A DNA stretch of 64,000 nt from Anaerovibrio sp. JC8 (GTDB lineage Bacteria > Bacillota > Negativicutes > Selenomonadales > Selenomonadaceae): positions 1 through 64,000 of the forward strand of contig NZ_ANBM01000003.1 in NCBI RefSeq assembly GCF_002100115.1, read 5' to 3'. The position numbers were made by a program, and so were the translations under genes. Below are positions 10,149 through 18,183 of this stretch, piece by piece (positions within the stretch are counted from its first letter, which is position 1; every line of letters starts with the position of its first letter). The notes under the pieces were generated by a model. That model was not told where the DNA came from and ran no database searches. It worked only from the letters and a program-made list of their open reading frames with translations.

Positions 10149-10187
10149 AACACTCACTCCTTACAACGGCCTTACGAACTTGCTATT

Positions 10188-10997
10188 TTATTTCGTCTTT
10201 TTGCTCTCCAAAAAATCGTTGATTTCACTGTTCAGCTTGTTGGTAATGAACATACAGCCCGGGGCATGGGTGATTACCAGCGGCAGCTTGGCGTGCTCAA
10301 TCACCGCCTGAGGGGTTACCCCACAGGCCCAGAATACAGGAATTTCCCCCGGCTTAAAGGTTACAGGGTCACCATAATCAGGCTTCAATACATCCTTTAT
10401 TCCCAGCTTTTCCGGATGGCCGATATTCACCGGAGCACCATGAACATTAGGGAACCGTCCGGTTATGGCATCGGCTATCATGGCATTTTGTGCCGTCATT
10501 GGCCGCATGCTTACCACCAGCTCACCCTCAAAGATTCCCGCCGGCTCACACATGGTAGTGGTCTTAAACATTGGCACATTGCAGCCCATGGAAATATGGC
10601 GGATGTCTATATGGGCCTCCATCAGTGCTTCCTCAAAGGAAAAGCTGCAGCCGATGAGGAACACCACAAAATCATCCTGCCAATATGGAGTGGCATCCGT
10701 TACTTCCTTGGTCAGCACACCATTTTCAAATATTCTGTATTTTGGAATATCCGTAAGAATATTGGCCCCTTCCCCCATGTCCTTGACAAATTTGCTGCCG
10801 TGAATTACCTCCAGCAGCGGGCATGGCTTTGGATTTTTACGGGCAAATTCCTCAAAATCCCTGGCATATTTCTCCGGCAAAATAACCAGATTTGCCTGGG
10901 CATAGCCATTGGCCATTCCCGAGGTCTGACCGGTTATCTCCCCGTTTCGTATCTTGATCCACAAATTCTCCGGCCGCATATCTGCATATTCTGACAC
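10188..10997 (-). CDS. DUF1445 (YcsI-like) putative hydro-lyase, DGLUCY N-terminal half
   Basis: A 269-residue member of the DUF1445/YcsI family, annotated as putative hydro-lyases and homologous to the N-terminal part of DGLUCY. Family-type stretches are ANLVILPEKYARDFEEFA, FLIGCSFSFEEAL, MRPMTAQNA, HGAPVNIGHPE and the C-terminal ITHAPGCMFITN. Translation appears to start at GTG with GGGAGG upstream. It lies 13 bases after pxpC and about 39 bases before the DUF4392 gene. Having the two DGLUCY halves side by side as separate genes strengthens the D-glutamate cyclase interpretation. Its own reaction is not established from sequence. Confidence 0.83.
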   Translation of the reverse strand: MSEYADMRPENLWIKIRNGEITGQTSGMANGYAQANLVILPEKYARDFEEFARKNPKPCPLLEVIHGSKFVKDMGEGANILTDIPKYRIFENGVLTKEVTDATPYWQDDFVVFLIGCSFSFEEALMEAHIDIRHISMGCNVPMFKTTTMCEPAGIFEGELVVSMRPMTAQNAMIADAITGRFPNVHGAPVNIGHPEKLGIKDVLKPDYGDPVTFKPGEIPVFWACGVTPQAVIEHAKLPLVITHAPGCMFITNKLNSEINDFLESKKTK

Positions 10998-11010
10998 AAT
11001 GACCGCCTCC

Positions 11011-12099
11011 CTACTTTATTTGCTCAACGGACACCCTAAAAAGCTGCCCGTCTATCTTCAAATTATAATTTCTGACTCCCGGCCGTCTGTCCGGCCATTC
11101 CTCAGCTGCTTCCTCATCCATAAGGGCAATCTGCTCCTGCAGGGCCTTTCGAAAGCTGATGTAAATATCCTGGGCTTCCTCCACAGATATCACCTTAAAG
11201 GTGATTTTACTGCCGGGTGAGCACTGGGCCAAAAGCGGCAAATCCGCCGAAATGACCGTGGCTATCTTTGGATAACCCCCGGTGGTCTGATGGTCAGCCA
11301 TCATAATTATGGGCTGGCCGTTTGGCGGCACCTGAATGGAGCCAAATACTATACCGTCAGTAATCATATCCTTCTGGGTGGCCCGATGAATAACCTCCCC
11401 CTCCAGACGATACCCCATGCGGTCTGATTCATTGGATATGGTATAAACCGCACCATCAAGGGCCTTTACCGCCTCAGGAGTGAAATAATCATCCTGGGGT
11501 CCCAGCACTATGCGTATTTCGTGGCTATCACCAGGATGATTTTCATGCCACAGGTGATGATGCTGCATAAATTCATGGTCCGTATGGCGTACATGGTATT
11601 GCCCCGAAAGAATGGACTTGGCCAATTCCGAGGGCTCCCCTGTATTCAGCACTTCCCCATTGTACAGCTTGCTGCCATCTGCGCCGCCTATTCCCAGCTT
11701 CAGATTGGTGGAATGGCTTCCCAGTACCAGCGGCACATCGATACCACCATCTATGGCTATATAGGCTCTGGTGCCCTCCTCCATGGAGGCTACCTTCAGA
11801 TGCTGCCCCTTGTGAAGTATCAAGGACTCGTAGGCATGGGCTGGCTGATTGTCCACCAAAACCTTTGGTTCACCGCCGGTTACGGCCACCAGCACATCCT
11901 CACTGGCCTCCAGCTCCGGCCCCAGATAAGTACATTCCAGCAACGCGGCGTCACCATCGTTGCCCACCAGGGCATTGGCTATGCTGGCGGAATATCTGTC
12001 CATATCCCCGGACACCTGCATACCGCTGGCCTGATAGCCCATTCGTCCATTGTCCTGTATTGTGGTCATAAGGCCACTGTTAATAACCTTAATGCTCAT
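11011..12099 (-). CDS. pxpC: 5-oxoprolinase subunit C (biotin-dependent carboxyltransferase family)
   Basis: A 362-residue protein of the PxpC/KipA/urea amidolyase-like family. It begins with the family pattern GLMTTIQDNGRMGYQASGM and contains LLECTYLGPELEA, AYIAIDGGIDVPLVLGSHSTNLKLGIGG and QPIIMMADHQTTGGYPKIA. With PxpA and PxpB it forms the ATP-dependent prokaryotic 5-oxoprolinase that opens 5-oxoproline to glutamate. It overlaps the end of pxpB by 11 bases, indicating translational coupling. Slightly longer than average at the C-terminus, otherwise ordinary. Confidence 0.92.
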   Translation of the reverse strand: MSIKVINSGLMTTIQDNGRMGYQASGMQVSGDMDRYSASIANALVGNDGDAALLECTYLGPELEASEDVLVAVTGGEPKVLVDNQPAHAYESLILHKGQHLKVASMEEGTRAYIAIDGGIDVPLVLGSHSTNLKLGIGGADGSKLYNGEVLNTGEPSELAKSILSGQYHVRHTDHEFMQHHHLWHENHPGDSHEIRIVLGPQDDYFTPEAVKALDGAVYTISNESDRMGYRLEGEVIHRATQKDMITDGIVFGSIQVPPNGQPIIMMADHQTTGGYPKIATVISADLPLLAQCSPGSKITFKVISVEEAQDIYISFRKALQEQIALMDEEAAEEWPDRRPGVRNYNLKIDGQLFRVSVEQIK

Positions 12100-12775
12100 T
12101 TTCCATCGCCCTAAATTCTTCTTGAGTAATCGGTTTAAATTTAATGTACTGCCCGGCCTTTAATAGCACCGGCTCCTGACGATTCACATCATAAAGCTTT
12201 AATGGGGTGCGGCCAATAATCTGCCAGCCCCCGGGTGATTCCACGGAGTATATGCCTGTCTGCTCCCCGGCTATGCCCACGCTGCCGGCCTCAATCTTTA
12301 GGCGGGGACTCTTTTTCCGCGGGGTGGCAATGGCCTTGTTCATGCCTCCCAGATAAGGAAAGCCCGCCACAAAGCCCAGCATATAAATGGGATATTCCGG
12401 CTCCGAATGAAGGCTGATAACCTCTTCCTCACTCATATTATGGGCGGCGGCCACCTCTCCCAGATCAGGGCCGTATTCTCCGCCATAGGCCACGGGAATT
12501 TCCACCACCTGTTTTGGCGGCATTTCCACCTTGTCCAGCTGACCCACCAGAGCATTGAGCTTGTCCTTCAGCTGCCCATAGCGAAGCTCCATGGGGTCAT
12601 ATTGAATCAGCAAAGAGCAGTAGGTGGGTACCATTTCCACAATCCCCGCAACCGGCTCCCGCTCCAGCACCATTTTCAGGGCCATAACCTTATGATTAAT
12701 TTCCAGACTGATTTCCTGCCCGAACTCCACAGATACGGCACAATCACCTACAGTAAGAATTCTCACATCATCCAT
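12089..12775 (-). CDS. pxpB: 5-oxoprolinase subunit B (KipI family)
   Basis: A 228-residue protein of the PxpB/KipI (allophanate hydrolase subunit 1-like) family. Recognisable stretches are GDCAVSVEFGQEIS, VEMVPTYCSLLIQYDP, IPVAYGGEYGPDL, YMLGFVAGFPYLGGM and PRLKIEAGSVGIAG. It partners PxpC in the 5-oxoprolinase complex. The start codon overlaps the pxpA stop (TAATG), so the two are translated together. Full length. Confidence 0.92.
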   Translation of the reverse strand: MDDVRILTVGDCAVSVEFGQEISLEINHKVMALKMVLEREPVAGIVEMVPTYCSLLIQYDPMELRYGQLKDKLNALVGQLDKVEMPPKQVVEIPVAYGGEYGPDLGEVAAAHNMSEEEVISLHSEPEYPIYMLGFVAGFPYLGGMNKAIATPRKKSPRLKIEAGSVGIAGEQTGIYSVESPGGWQIIGRTPLKLYDVNRQEPVLLKAGQYIKFKPITQEEFRAMENEH

Positions 12776-13533
12776 TATTTCAGGCTCCTAACCTCTATTC
12801 CTGCACCTTCCAGAGCTTTGCGAATGTTTTGTACCAGCTCAATGGCCTTTTCATTATCCCCATGAACACAGATGCTGTCTGCCTTTATGCTGATTTCTTT
12901 GCCATTTATGGAGATAACCTTGCCCTCTTTGGCCATTTTGACAGCCCGCTCCATGGCCTGCTGTGGGTCATGGATTACTGCCCCCGGCAGCTTGCGGCTC
13001 ACCAAGGAACCATCATCGTTATAGGCCCTGTCTGCAAAGACCTCACTGGCTACCTTTAGCCCCGCCTTTTCGGCCTCAGTGAGCATTACTGAGCCGGCCA
13101 GACCCATGAAAATAAGCTCCTTGTCTACGGAAGCTATTGCCTCACATATACCCTTGGCCAAGGCCTCATCCTTGGCCGCCATGTTGTACAGGGCACCATG
13201 GGGCTTTACGTGCTGAAGCTCCAGCCCCTGCCCCCTGGCAAAGGCCATCAGGGCTCCCAGCTGATATTTTACATAGGCTCCCGCTTCCTCAGGAGTCACC
13301 GTCATAGGACGGCGGCCAAAGCCCATAAGGTCCGGAAAGCCGGGATGGGCCCCCACAGCAACGCCATGCTCCTTGGCCAGTCTGACGGTCTTTTCCATAA
13401 TAAGCGGGTCCCCGGCATGCCAGCCACAGGCCACATTTACTGATGTCACATGGGGAATCACCGCTTCATCCATGCCCATGGTATAGGCACCGAAGCTTTC
13501 CCCTAAATCACAGTTCAAATCCACACAGCTCAT
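12775..13533 (-). CDS. pxpA: 5-oxoprolinase subunit A (LamB/YcsF family)
   Basis: A 252-residue LamB/YcsF family protein with [13 protein letters not shown] at the N-terminus, [36 protein letters not shown] and [17 protein letters not shown], the conserved active-site regions. Together with PxpB and PxpC it cleaves 5-oxoproline using ATP. GGGAGG lies six bases before the ATG. It is the first pxp gene and lies 108 bases after the D-amino acid transaminase gene; no strong terminator separates them, so co-transcription is possible. Confidence 0.94.
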   Translation of the reverse strand: MSCVDLNCDLGESFGAYTMGMDEAVIPHVTSVNVACGWHAGDPLIMEKTVRLAKEHGVAVGAHPGFPDLMGFGRRPMTVTPEEAGAYVKYQLGALMAFARGQGLELQHVKPHGALYNMAAKDEALAKGICEAIASVDKELIFMGLAGSVMLTEAEKAGLKVASEVFADRAYNDDGSLVSRKLPGAVIHDPQQAMERAVKMAKEGKVISINGKEISIKADSICVHGDNEKAIELVQNIRKALEGAGIEVRSLK

Positions 13534-13641
13534 ATTTTCCTCCCGGCAATGAGGACTTCATATACAACAATAGGGACCCCCATCTAAAGAACAAGACGTT
13601 GGCCCCTTATGTTTTTGAGCCTCATCGCTCACGTATTCAAA

Positions 13642-14502
13642 TTAATCATTCAAGGTGGTGCGGCCCGTATAAGCCAGATATTCCCTTACCAGCTCATCTG
13701 CCAGACGGTTTCTGGTCTCCGGGTCCTTGTTGCCTACAGGCTTACCGTCAATGGTGTCAGCATAAGTCAGCGGGTTGGAGGAAGAGGTTACCAGAACCTC
13801 ATCGGCATCCATAAGCTCCTCCAGAGTGAATGGCCGCTCCATTACCGGTATACCAAGGCGGTAGCAGGCCTGAATCATGTGGGTCTTGGCAATGCCCCGC
13901 AGAATATACTGGTCATTTGGATGGGAAATGAGATAGCCATTCTTCAAGATAGACACATTGCTGTGGGCACACTCAGTAACAATACCATTGCGGTGCAGTA
14001 CAGTTTCAGAAACACCCTCATCGGATGCCTGCTGGGAATATACCACCGCCGGCAGCAAATTCAGGGTCTTGATATAGCCATATTCAAAGCGCTCGTCTGC
14101 ATGGGTGCGAAGCTTCAAAGGCTTGTTAGGATCACCCATCTTTGACTTGCGGATATAAACCCACAGCTTGCCCACCATATCCTTGCTATATACATGGTCC
14201 CGAGGTGCCAGACCACGGGTAACCTGCCAATAAACAAAATGCGTATTGCCTTCAACCTGCTTGGTCAAATCCTGCAGCAGCTTCTTTAATTCGTCCTTTT
14301 CCATGGGGATTTTAATGTCAAGTGCATTGGCACTGGTGTAGAACCGGTCCAGATGGTCCTCTACCAGATAAGGAACATGATTGCCGGCTGGTGTGGCCTC
14401 GTATACACCATCACCAAAAAAATGGGATCGATCGTTAAACGGAACCATTACCTCTTCAGGCGAACCAATTTTTCCGTCATAATAAGCTAATTCTTTAAAC
14501 AT
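13642..14502 (-). CDS. dat: D-amino acid (D-alanine) aminotransferase
   Basis: A 286-residue fold-type IV PLP enzyme. The Lys that carries PLP is K145 in YIKTLNLLPAV, the position known for the Bacillus D-amino acid transaminase. FFGDGVYEATP and YILRGIAKTHMI are also typical, and SSSNPLTYADTIDGKPVG marks the C-terminal lobe. It interconverts D-alanine plus 2-oxoglutarate with pyruvate plus D-glutamate. The start at 14502 has GGGGTGA five bases upstream; the longer reading frame lacks a site. Just downstream are pxpABC and the D-glutamate cyclase pair, so D-glutamate made here could be cyclised and recycled, an inference from neighbourhood. Confidence 0.9.
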   Translation of the reverse strand: MFKELAYYDGKIGSPEEVMVPFNDRSHFFGDGVYEATPAGNHVPYLVEDHLDRFYTSANALDIKIPMEKDELKKLLQDLTKQVEGNTHFVYWQVTRGLAPRDHVYSKDMVGKLWVYIRKSKMGDPNKPLKLRTHADERFEYGYIKTLNLLPAVVYSQQASDEGVSETVLHRNGIVTECAHSNVSILKNGYLISHPNDQYILRGIAKTHMIQACYRLGIPVMERPFTLEELMDADEVLVTSSSNPLTYADTIDGKPVGNKDPETRNRLADELVREYLAYTGRTTLND

Positions 14503-14603
14503 ATTATCACCCCAAATAATTAAAAAATAAAGAAACAACACTTTATGGCTGTATTGTATCACTTAATATTTTTTATTGCCAGACTTTTGCGAAGTATAAA
14601 GTA

Positions 14604-14642
14604 TACAAAAATGGACAGGTCCTCCAAAGACGAACCTGTCCA
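14604..14642 (-). terminator. Terminator after pepD
   Basis: The stem TGGACAGGT (14612-14620) pairs perfectly with 14634-14642 and is followed on the minus strand by TTTTTG. It lies 15 bases past the pepD stop and closes the FIST kinase/protease/PepD unit. Confidence 0.85.
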
Positions 14643-14656
14643 AATATTCAATTACA

Positions 14657-16120
14657 TTATTCCGCCAAACGCTGAATTGTTTCGGCTATAAGTTTAACCT
14701 GTGGCACAATGGAGGCCAGCTCCAGCCGCTCCTGGGGACTATGAATGTCCATGGTGGTAACGCCAATGGACACCACATCCAAATCCGGCTTCTTCATCAG
14801 ATGGTAGCCACACTCGAGACCGGCATGGATGGTTTCCACTTTCATGGAGAAACCATTCTGCTGCTTAAAGACCTCCTGCATGACCTTGGCCAGCCTGCTG
14901 TTGGCATTTTCCTTCCAGCCCGGGGACTGGTTGCCGATAACTGCCGTAAAGCCGGCCATCTGCCCCATTATATCCGCCTGCAAAACGAACTCGCTGAGCT
15001 TGGCGTCAATGGAAGAACGTGGGAAATAGGCAATACTGATTACCTCTCCCTTATCATCCATCCTTACCATGCCCACATTGGCGGAGGTTTCCACCAGCCC
15101 CGGCACCACCTGGGACATGGCATATACACCGCTGTGAAGGGACACAAGGAGACGGATAATGCTGTCACGGTCCTCATCAGTCATCACCTGCTGCGGCAGC
15201 TCTGCCTCAGTAAGCTCAAGCTCAATATTTCCATCAATGTCACCAAACTTGGCAATGAAGCTGTCCCGCTCTGCCTCCAGAACCTCCTGAACGACCTCAG
15301 CCTCCGCCATGGTGGAGATAAGCACCTCCGCCTCGGCGGGAATGGAGTTGCGGGCCTTGCCACCGGTAAAGCTGGCCAGCTCGTAGGCGATGCCGGCCTC
15401 ATCCAAGGCATTGAGCACCATGGCCATAGTACGGATGGCATTGCCCCGTCCTTTGTCGATTTCCATGCCGGAATGGCCGCCCAGCAAGCCCTTTAAATGA
15501 ATCCTGTAGGCCTTGTCCCCCTGAGGGGCAGAAAAGGTCAGCTGACGGTTAAAATCAATATTGACACTGCCGGCGGCTCCCACCGTCAGCTCGTCATAAT
15601 TTTCCGAATCGCAGTTTATGAGATACTGGGCATCCATAAGATATTCAGGGTCAAGATGAATGGCCCCGGTCATGCCCTGCTCCTCATCCACGGTAATGAT
15701 AGCCCGCAGGGGACCATGTTCATCGAGGTGCTTCATTAAATAAAGGATTTCAGCTATGCCGATGCCATCATCAGCCCCCAGGCTGGTGCCATCCGCAGAC
15801 AGGAATTTTTCATCCCGTACCAGCTTAACAGGGTCCTTCAGAGGATCATAGGCCACACCGGGCGCTGCCACACAAACCATATCCATGTGGGCCTGCAATA
15901 TGATAACCGGTGCCTTCTCCTTCCCCGCCGTAGCCGGCAAATCGGCCACAACATTATTTACCTCATCCTGATGAACCCTGCAGCCAATATCAGTAAAGGC
16001 CTTTACCAGATAATCGCTGACCGCCTTTTCGTGGCCGGATTTACGGGGAATAGCTGCCAAATGGGCAAACTCCGCCAATACGCCATCAATTATTTCTGTG
16101 TCACTATAATTTATCATCAT
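14657..16120 (-). CDS. pepD: Aminoacyl-histidine dipeptidase, M20 family (PepD)
   Basis: A 487-residue dizinc M20C peptidase of usual length. Metal-site residues are visible: H78 and D80 in QAHMDMV, D117 in SLGADDGIGIA, the catalytic E146 and ligand E147 in DEEQGMTGA, and D172 in CDSENYDELTVG. The lid domain has GGHSGMEIDKGRGNA, and the last ligand is in HAGLECGY. Family members split Xaa-His and other dipeptides in the cytoplasm. It starts 18 bases after the secreted C11 protease gene, so extracellular proteolysis and intracellular peptide breakdown appear co-expressed. AGGA precedes the ATG. Confidence 0.93.
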   Translation of the reverse strand: MMINYSDTEIIDGVLAEFAHLAAIPRKSGHEKAVSDYLVKAFTDIGCRVHQDEVNNVVADLPATAGKEKAPVIILQAHMDMVCVAAPGVAYDPLKDPVKLVRDEKFLSADGTSLGADDGIGIAEILYLMKHLDEHGPLRAIITVDEEQGMTGAIHLDPEYLMDAQYLINCDSENYDELTVGAAGSVNIDFNRQLTFSAPQGDKAYRIHLKGLLGGHSGMEIDKGRGNAIRTMAMVLNALDEAGIAYELASFTGGKARNSIPAEAEVLISTMAEAEVVQEVLEAERDSFIAKFGDIDGNIELELTEAELPQQVMTDEDRDSIIRLLVSLHSGVYAMSQVVPGLVETSANVGMVRMDDKGEVISIAYFPRSSIDAKLSEFVLQADIMGQMAGFTAVIGNQSPGWKENANSRLAKVMQEVFKQQNGFSMKVETIHAGLECGYHLMKKPDLDVVSIGVTTMDIHSPQERLELASIVPQVKLIAETIQRLAE

Positions 16121-16138
16121 TTCTAACGTCCTAACATT

Positions 16139-18154
16139 TTAATCAATATTTGTGGTAATATCTCCATTCTTTATTTCAAACCTTACCATTTGGGAGAATG
16201 CACTTTCGCCGGTAGGAGTGACAAATTCAAAGAAATATCCATAGTTTCCGTCCCCGACTACCTCATCCTCCATCCTTGGATTGTCCCCTACGGTGAAGGT
16301 ATCTACCTCTACTTCTGTAGTATCAGTATCATCCCCGGACAGTGACATGCAGTAATGAAGGGTGGTTATCCGGTCACCCCGTTTCAGCTGAACCAGATTA
16401 CGGCTACCCATGCCCTTACTGTCTATCCCCTTGCGGGCACCAAGAATATGGTATTTATCATCGTTGTAGTTATAGGCAACCTCCAAATTGCATTTCTCGC
16501 CATTTAACTTTATTGGCACTGCATAAAGGTTATAATCATCCTCCTCGGCCGTGATTTCCACATAAACAGGATATCCGTTCAGCATAGGCCACTTACCAAA
16601 GAAGTTATCCTTGAATACACCAGTGTCCCAGTCAGCCACAATATTACTGTCGCTGCCCAAAACCAGAAGGACATCATCCTCTATTCCAAGATATACAAGC
16701 TGACAATGAACGCTGGACAACAGATCCATCTCATCCTCTGTCAAGGTAACAAAGGAATTTCCCTCAGAGTCAACATCTACAGACAGGTCCTCCAGCTGGC
16801 TCACCTGGAAAATCTTCTGCTGTTGAACAGCATGCACATCCGGAACAGTGGCTATACCCTGAGATACGCCTTTAGCCAGCAGCTCCTCGGCCTCCTGCGG
16901 GAACACACCGAAAACCAGATAATAATACAGGCATTTTTGCGGCAATGGCACAGACTGCTGCGCTATATATCTTTCCAATACCTCCTGGTCGCCATCATAG
17001 GAATAAAAACCGGAAATACCTTTGCCCTGGCGGCGATATCTGCCATTCACCTTATATACTACTGCATTATCTACGGCATTGATAAGTGCCGGAGAGGTCT
17101 GTGGCAGTATTCCAATAGTTCTGCGGGCCAGATCCCCTAAATCAACCATGTCGGAATAGCCCTGCTCCCGGTTATTGCCGCCATAATTTTCCGCCTGCTG
17201 GGCTCTGCGGCCAAACTCCGAGAAAAAGCCTCTGGTATCATTGGATGCCAGCTTTAAGGCTTCAATGCCATAGGCTTCATACGCCTTTCCCAAAGCAGGA
17301 ATCATACCGATGTCAACTACTGACAGGGTGGCCGACTCATCTGTTTCATACTCCCGGCAGCCCGCCATATAGCTGTCGCAGATGATCTTTCCCAAGGTAG
17401 CAGTATCCATGGACGGATTATTGCCCAGGGCACCGACCCATCTGGTATAATCCCAGCCATTACTTGGTTCTACTTCCTCGGAGGCCGTCATATAGCGGGA
17501 TATTCCTTTCAAGGCATTTGCTGTATCGTAGGTGGCCATCATACAGGCATCAAAGCCAACCATTTCAAATGGAGGATTGGACTCAGATGTGCCATATACA
17601 TTGGCAAAGGAGTTGGTAATGTCATTAAGGCTAAGGGCATTGCCAGTACGCTCATCATAGCAAACACCACCGGCACTGCCACCGCCATGGTTCCAAAATA
17701 CGAAGGCCCGACGCAGATCTTCCCCTTCAAAGGCCTCCTTGCCTACCTGTAAAAAGTACTCCAAGGTCTGGGGGGACCCCATATCCGCATCCTCATAGCG
17801 GCCCACTTCCTGGATTCCATTATTGTCATATAGGTATAATCCAAGCTCCTCCGGCCGCATCATGTCATTCTGCCAATTATTGGCTCCACCAGTAATCAGC
17901 AGCACCTTGACATTTGGCGGAAGCTGTACATTTGTAAGCTCGATTATATCATCAGTGGCCGACCCGTAGTCCGTTTCCAAATCCGAGCCACAAATATACC
18001 AATAAACCAGCCAGTTATCCCCTGTCTGACCAGCTGCCTCAGTCCGGGCAAAATAATCCACCTTGCCCCAGCATAGCGAAACACATAATACAACGGCAAG
18101 CATTATTGCCCTCAGGCAGCATCTGCCCATATTTTTTCTTATTCCCTCGTACAT
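16139..18154 (-). CDS. Secreted clostripain-family (C11) cysteine protease
   Basis: About 671 residues. An N-terminal basic stretch and hydrophobic core (AIMLAVVLCVSLCWG, residues 17-31) give a signal peptide or anchor. The C11 catalytic pair is visible: H156 in FWNHGGGSAGG and C204 in GFDACMMATYD, with YICGSDLETDYG near residue 53. Clostripain enzymes cut after basic residues and self-activate; specificity here is unproven. The C-terminal 250 residues are beta-rich with no recognised domain. The ATG at 18154 is chosen because AAGGAG lies six bases upstream; a TTG eleven codons earlier overlaps the kinase stop. It lies between the FIST hybrid kinase and pepD in one apparent operon. Confidence 0.87.
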   Translation of the reverse strand: MYEGIRKNMGRCCLRAIMLAVVLCVSLCWGKVDYFARTEAAGQTGDNWLVYWYICGSDLETDYGSATDDIIELTNVQLPPNVKVLLITGGANNWQNDMMRPEELGLYLYDNNGIQEVGRYEDADMGSPQTLEYFLQVGKEAFEGEDLRRAFVFWNHGGGSAGGVCYDERTGNALSLNDITNSFANVYGTSESNPPFEMVGFDACMMATYDTANALKGISRYMTASEEVEPSNGWDYTRWVGALGNNPSMDTATLGKIICDSYMAGCREYETDESATLSVVDIGMIPALGKAYEAYGIEALKLASNDTRGFFSEFGRRAQQAENYGGNNREQGYSDMVDLGDLARRTIGILPQTSPALINAVDNAVVYKVNGRYRRQGKGISGFYSYDGDQEVLERYIAQQSVPLPQKCLYYYLVFGVFPQEAEELLAKGVSQGIATVPDVHAVQQQKIFQVSQLEDLSVDVDSEGNSFVTLTEDEMDLLSSVHCQLVYLGIEDDVLLVLGSDSNIVADWDTGVFKDNFFGKWPMLNGYPVYVEITAEEDDYNLYAVPIKLNGEKCNLEVAYNYNDDKYHILGARKGIDSKGMGSRNLVQLKRGDRITTLHYCMSLSGDDTDTTEVEVDTFTVGDNPRMEDEVVGDGNYGYFFEFVTPTGESAFSQMVRFEIKNGDITTNID

Positions 18155-18183
18155 TTTTAACTCCTTAACTCTCATAAACAAGC

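Noticed and set aside
13534-13641. Riboswitch or terminator between dat and pxpA
   Set aside because: Only a weak TGAGC-type stem is visible, with no T-run and no recognised aptamer core.
14604-14642. Second copy of the 9060-9269 element, because of the shared GGACAGGT
   Set aside because: Only the first eight to nine bases match, and it forms a standard terminator for pepD.
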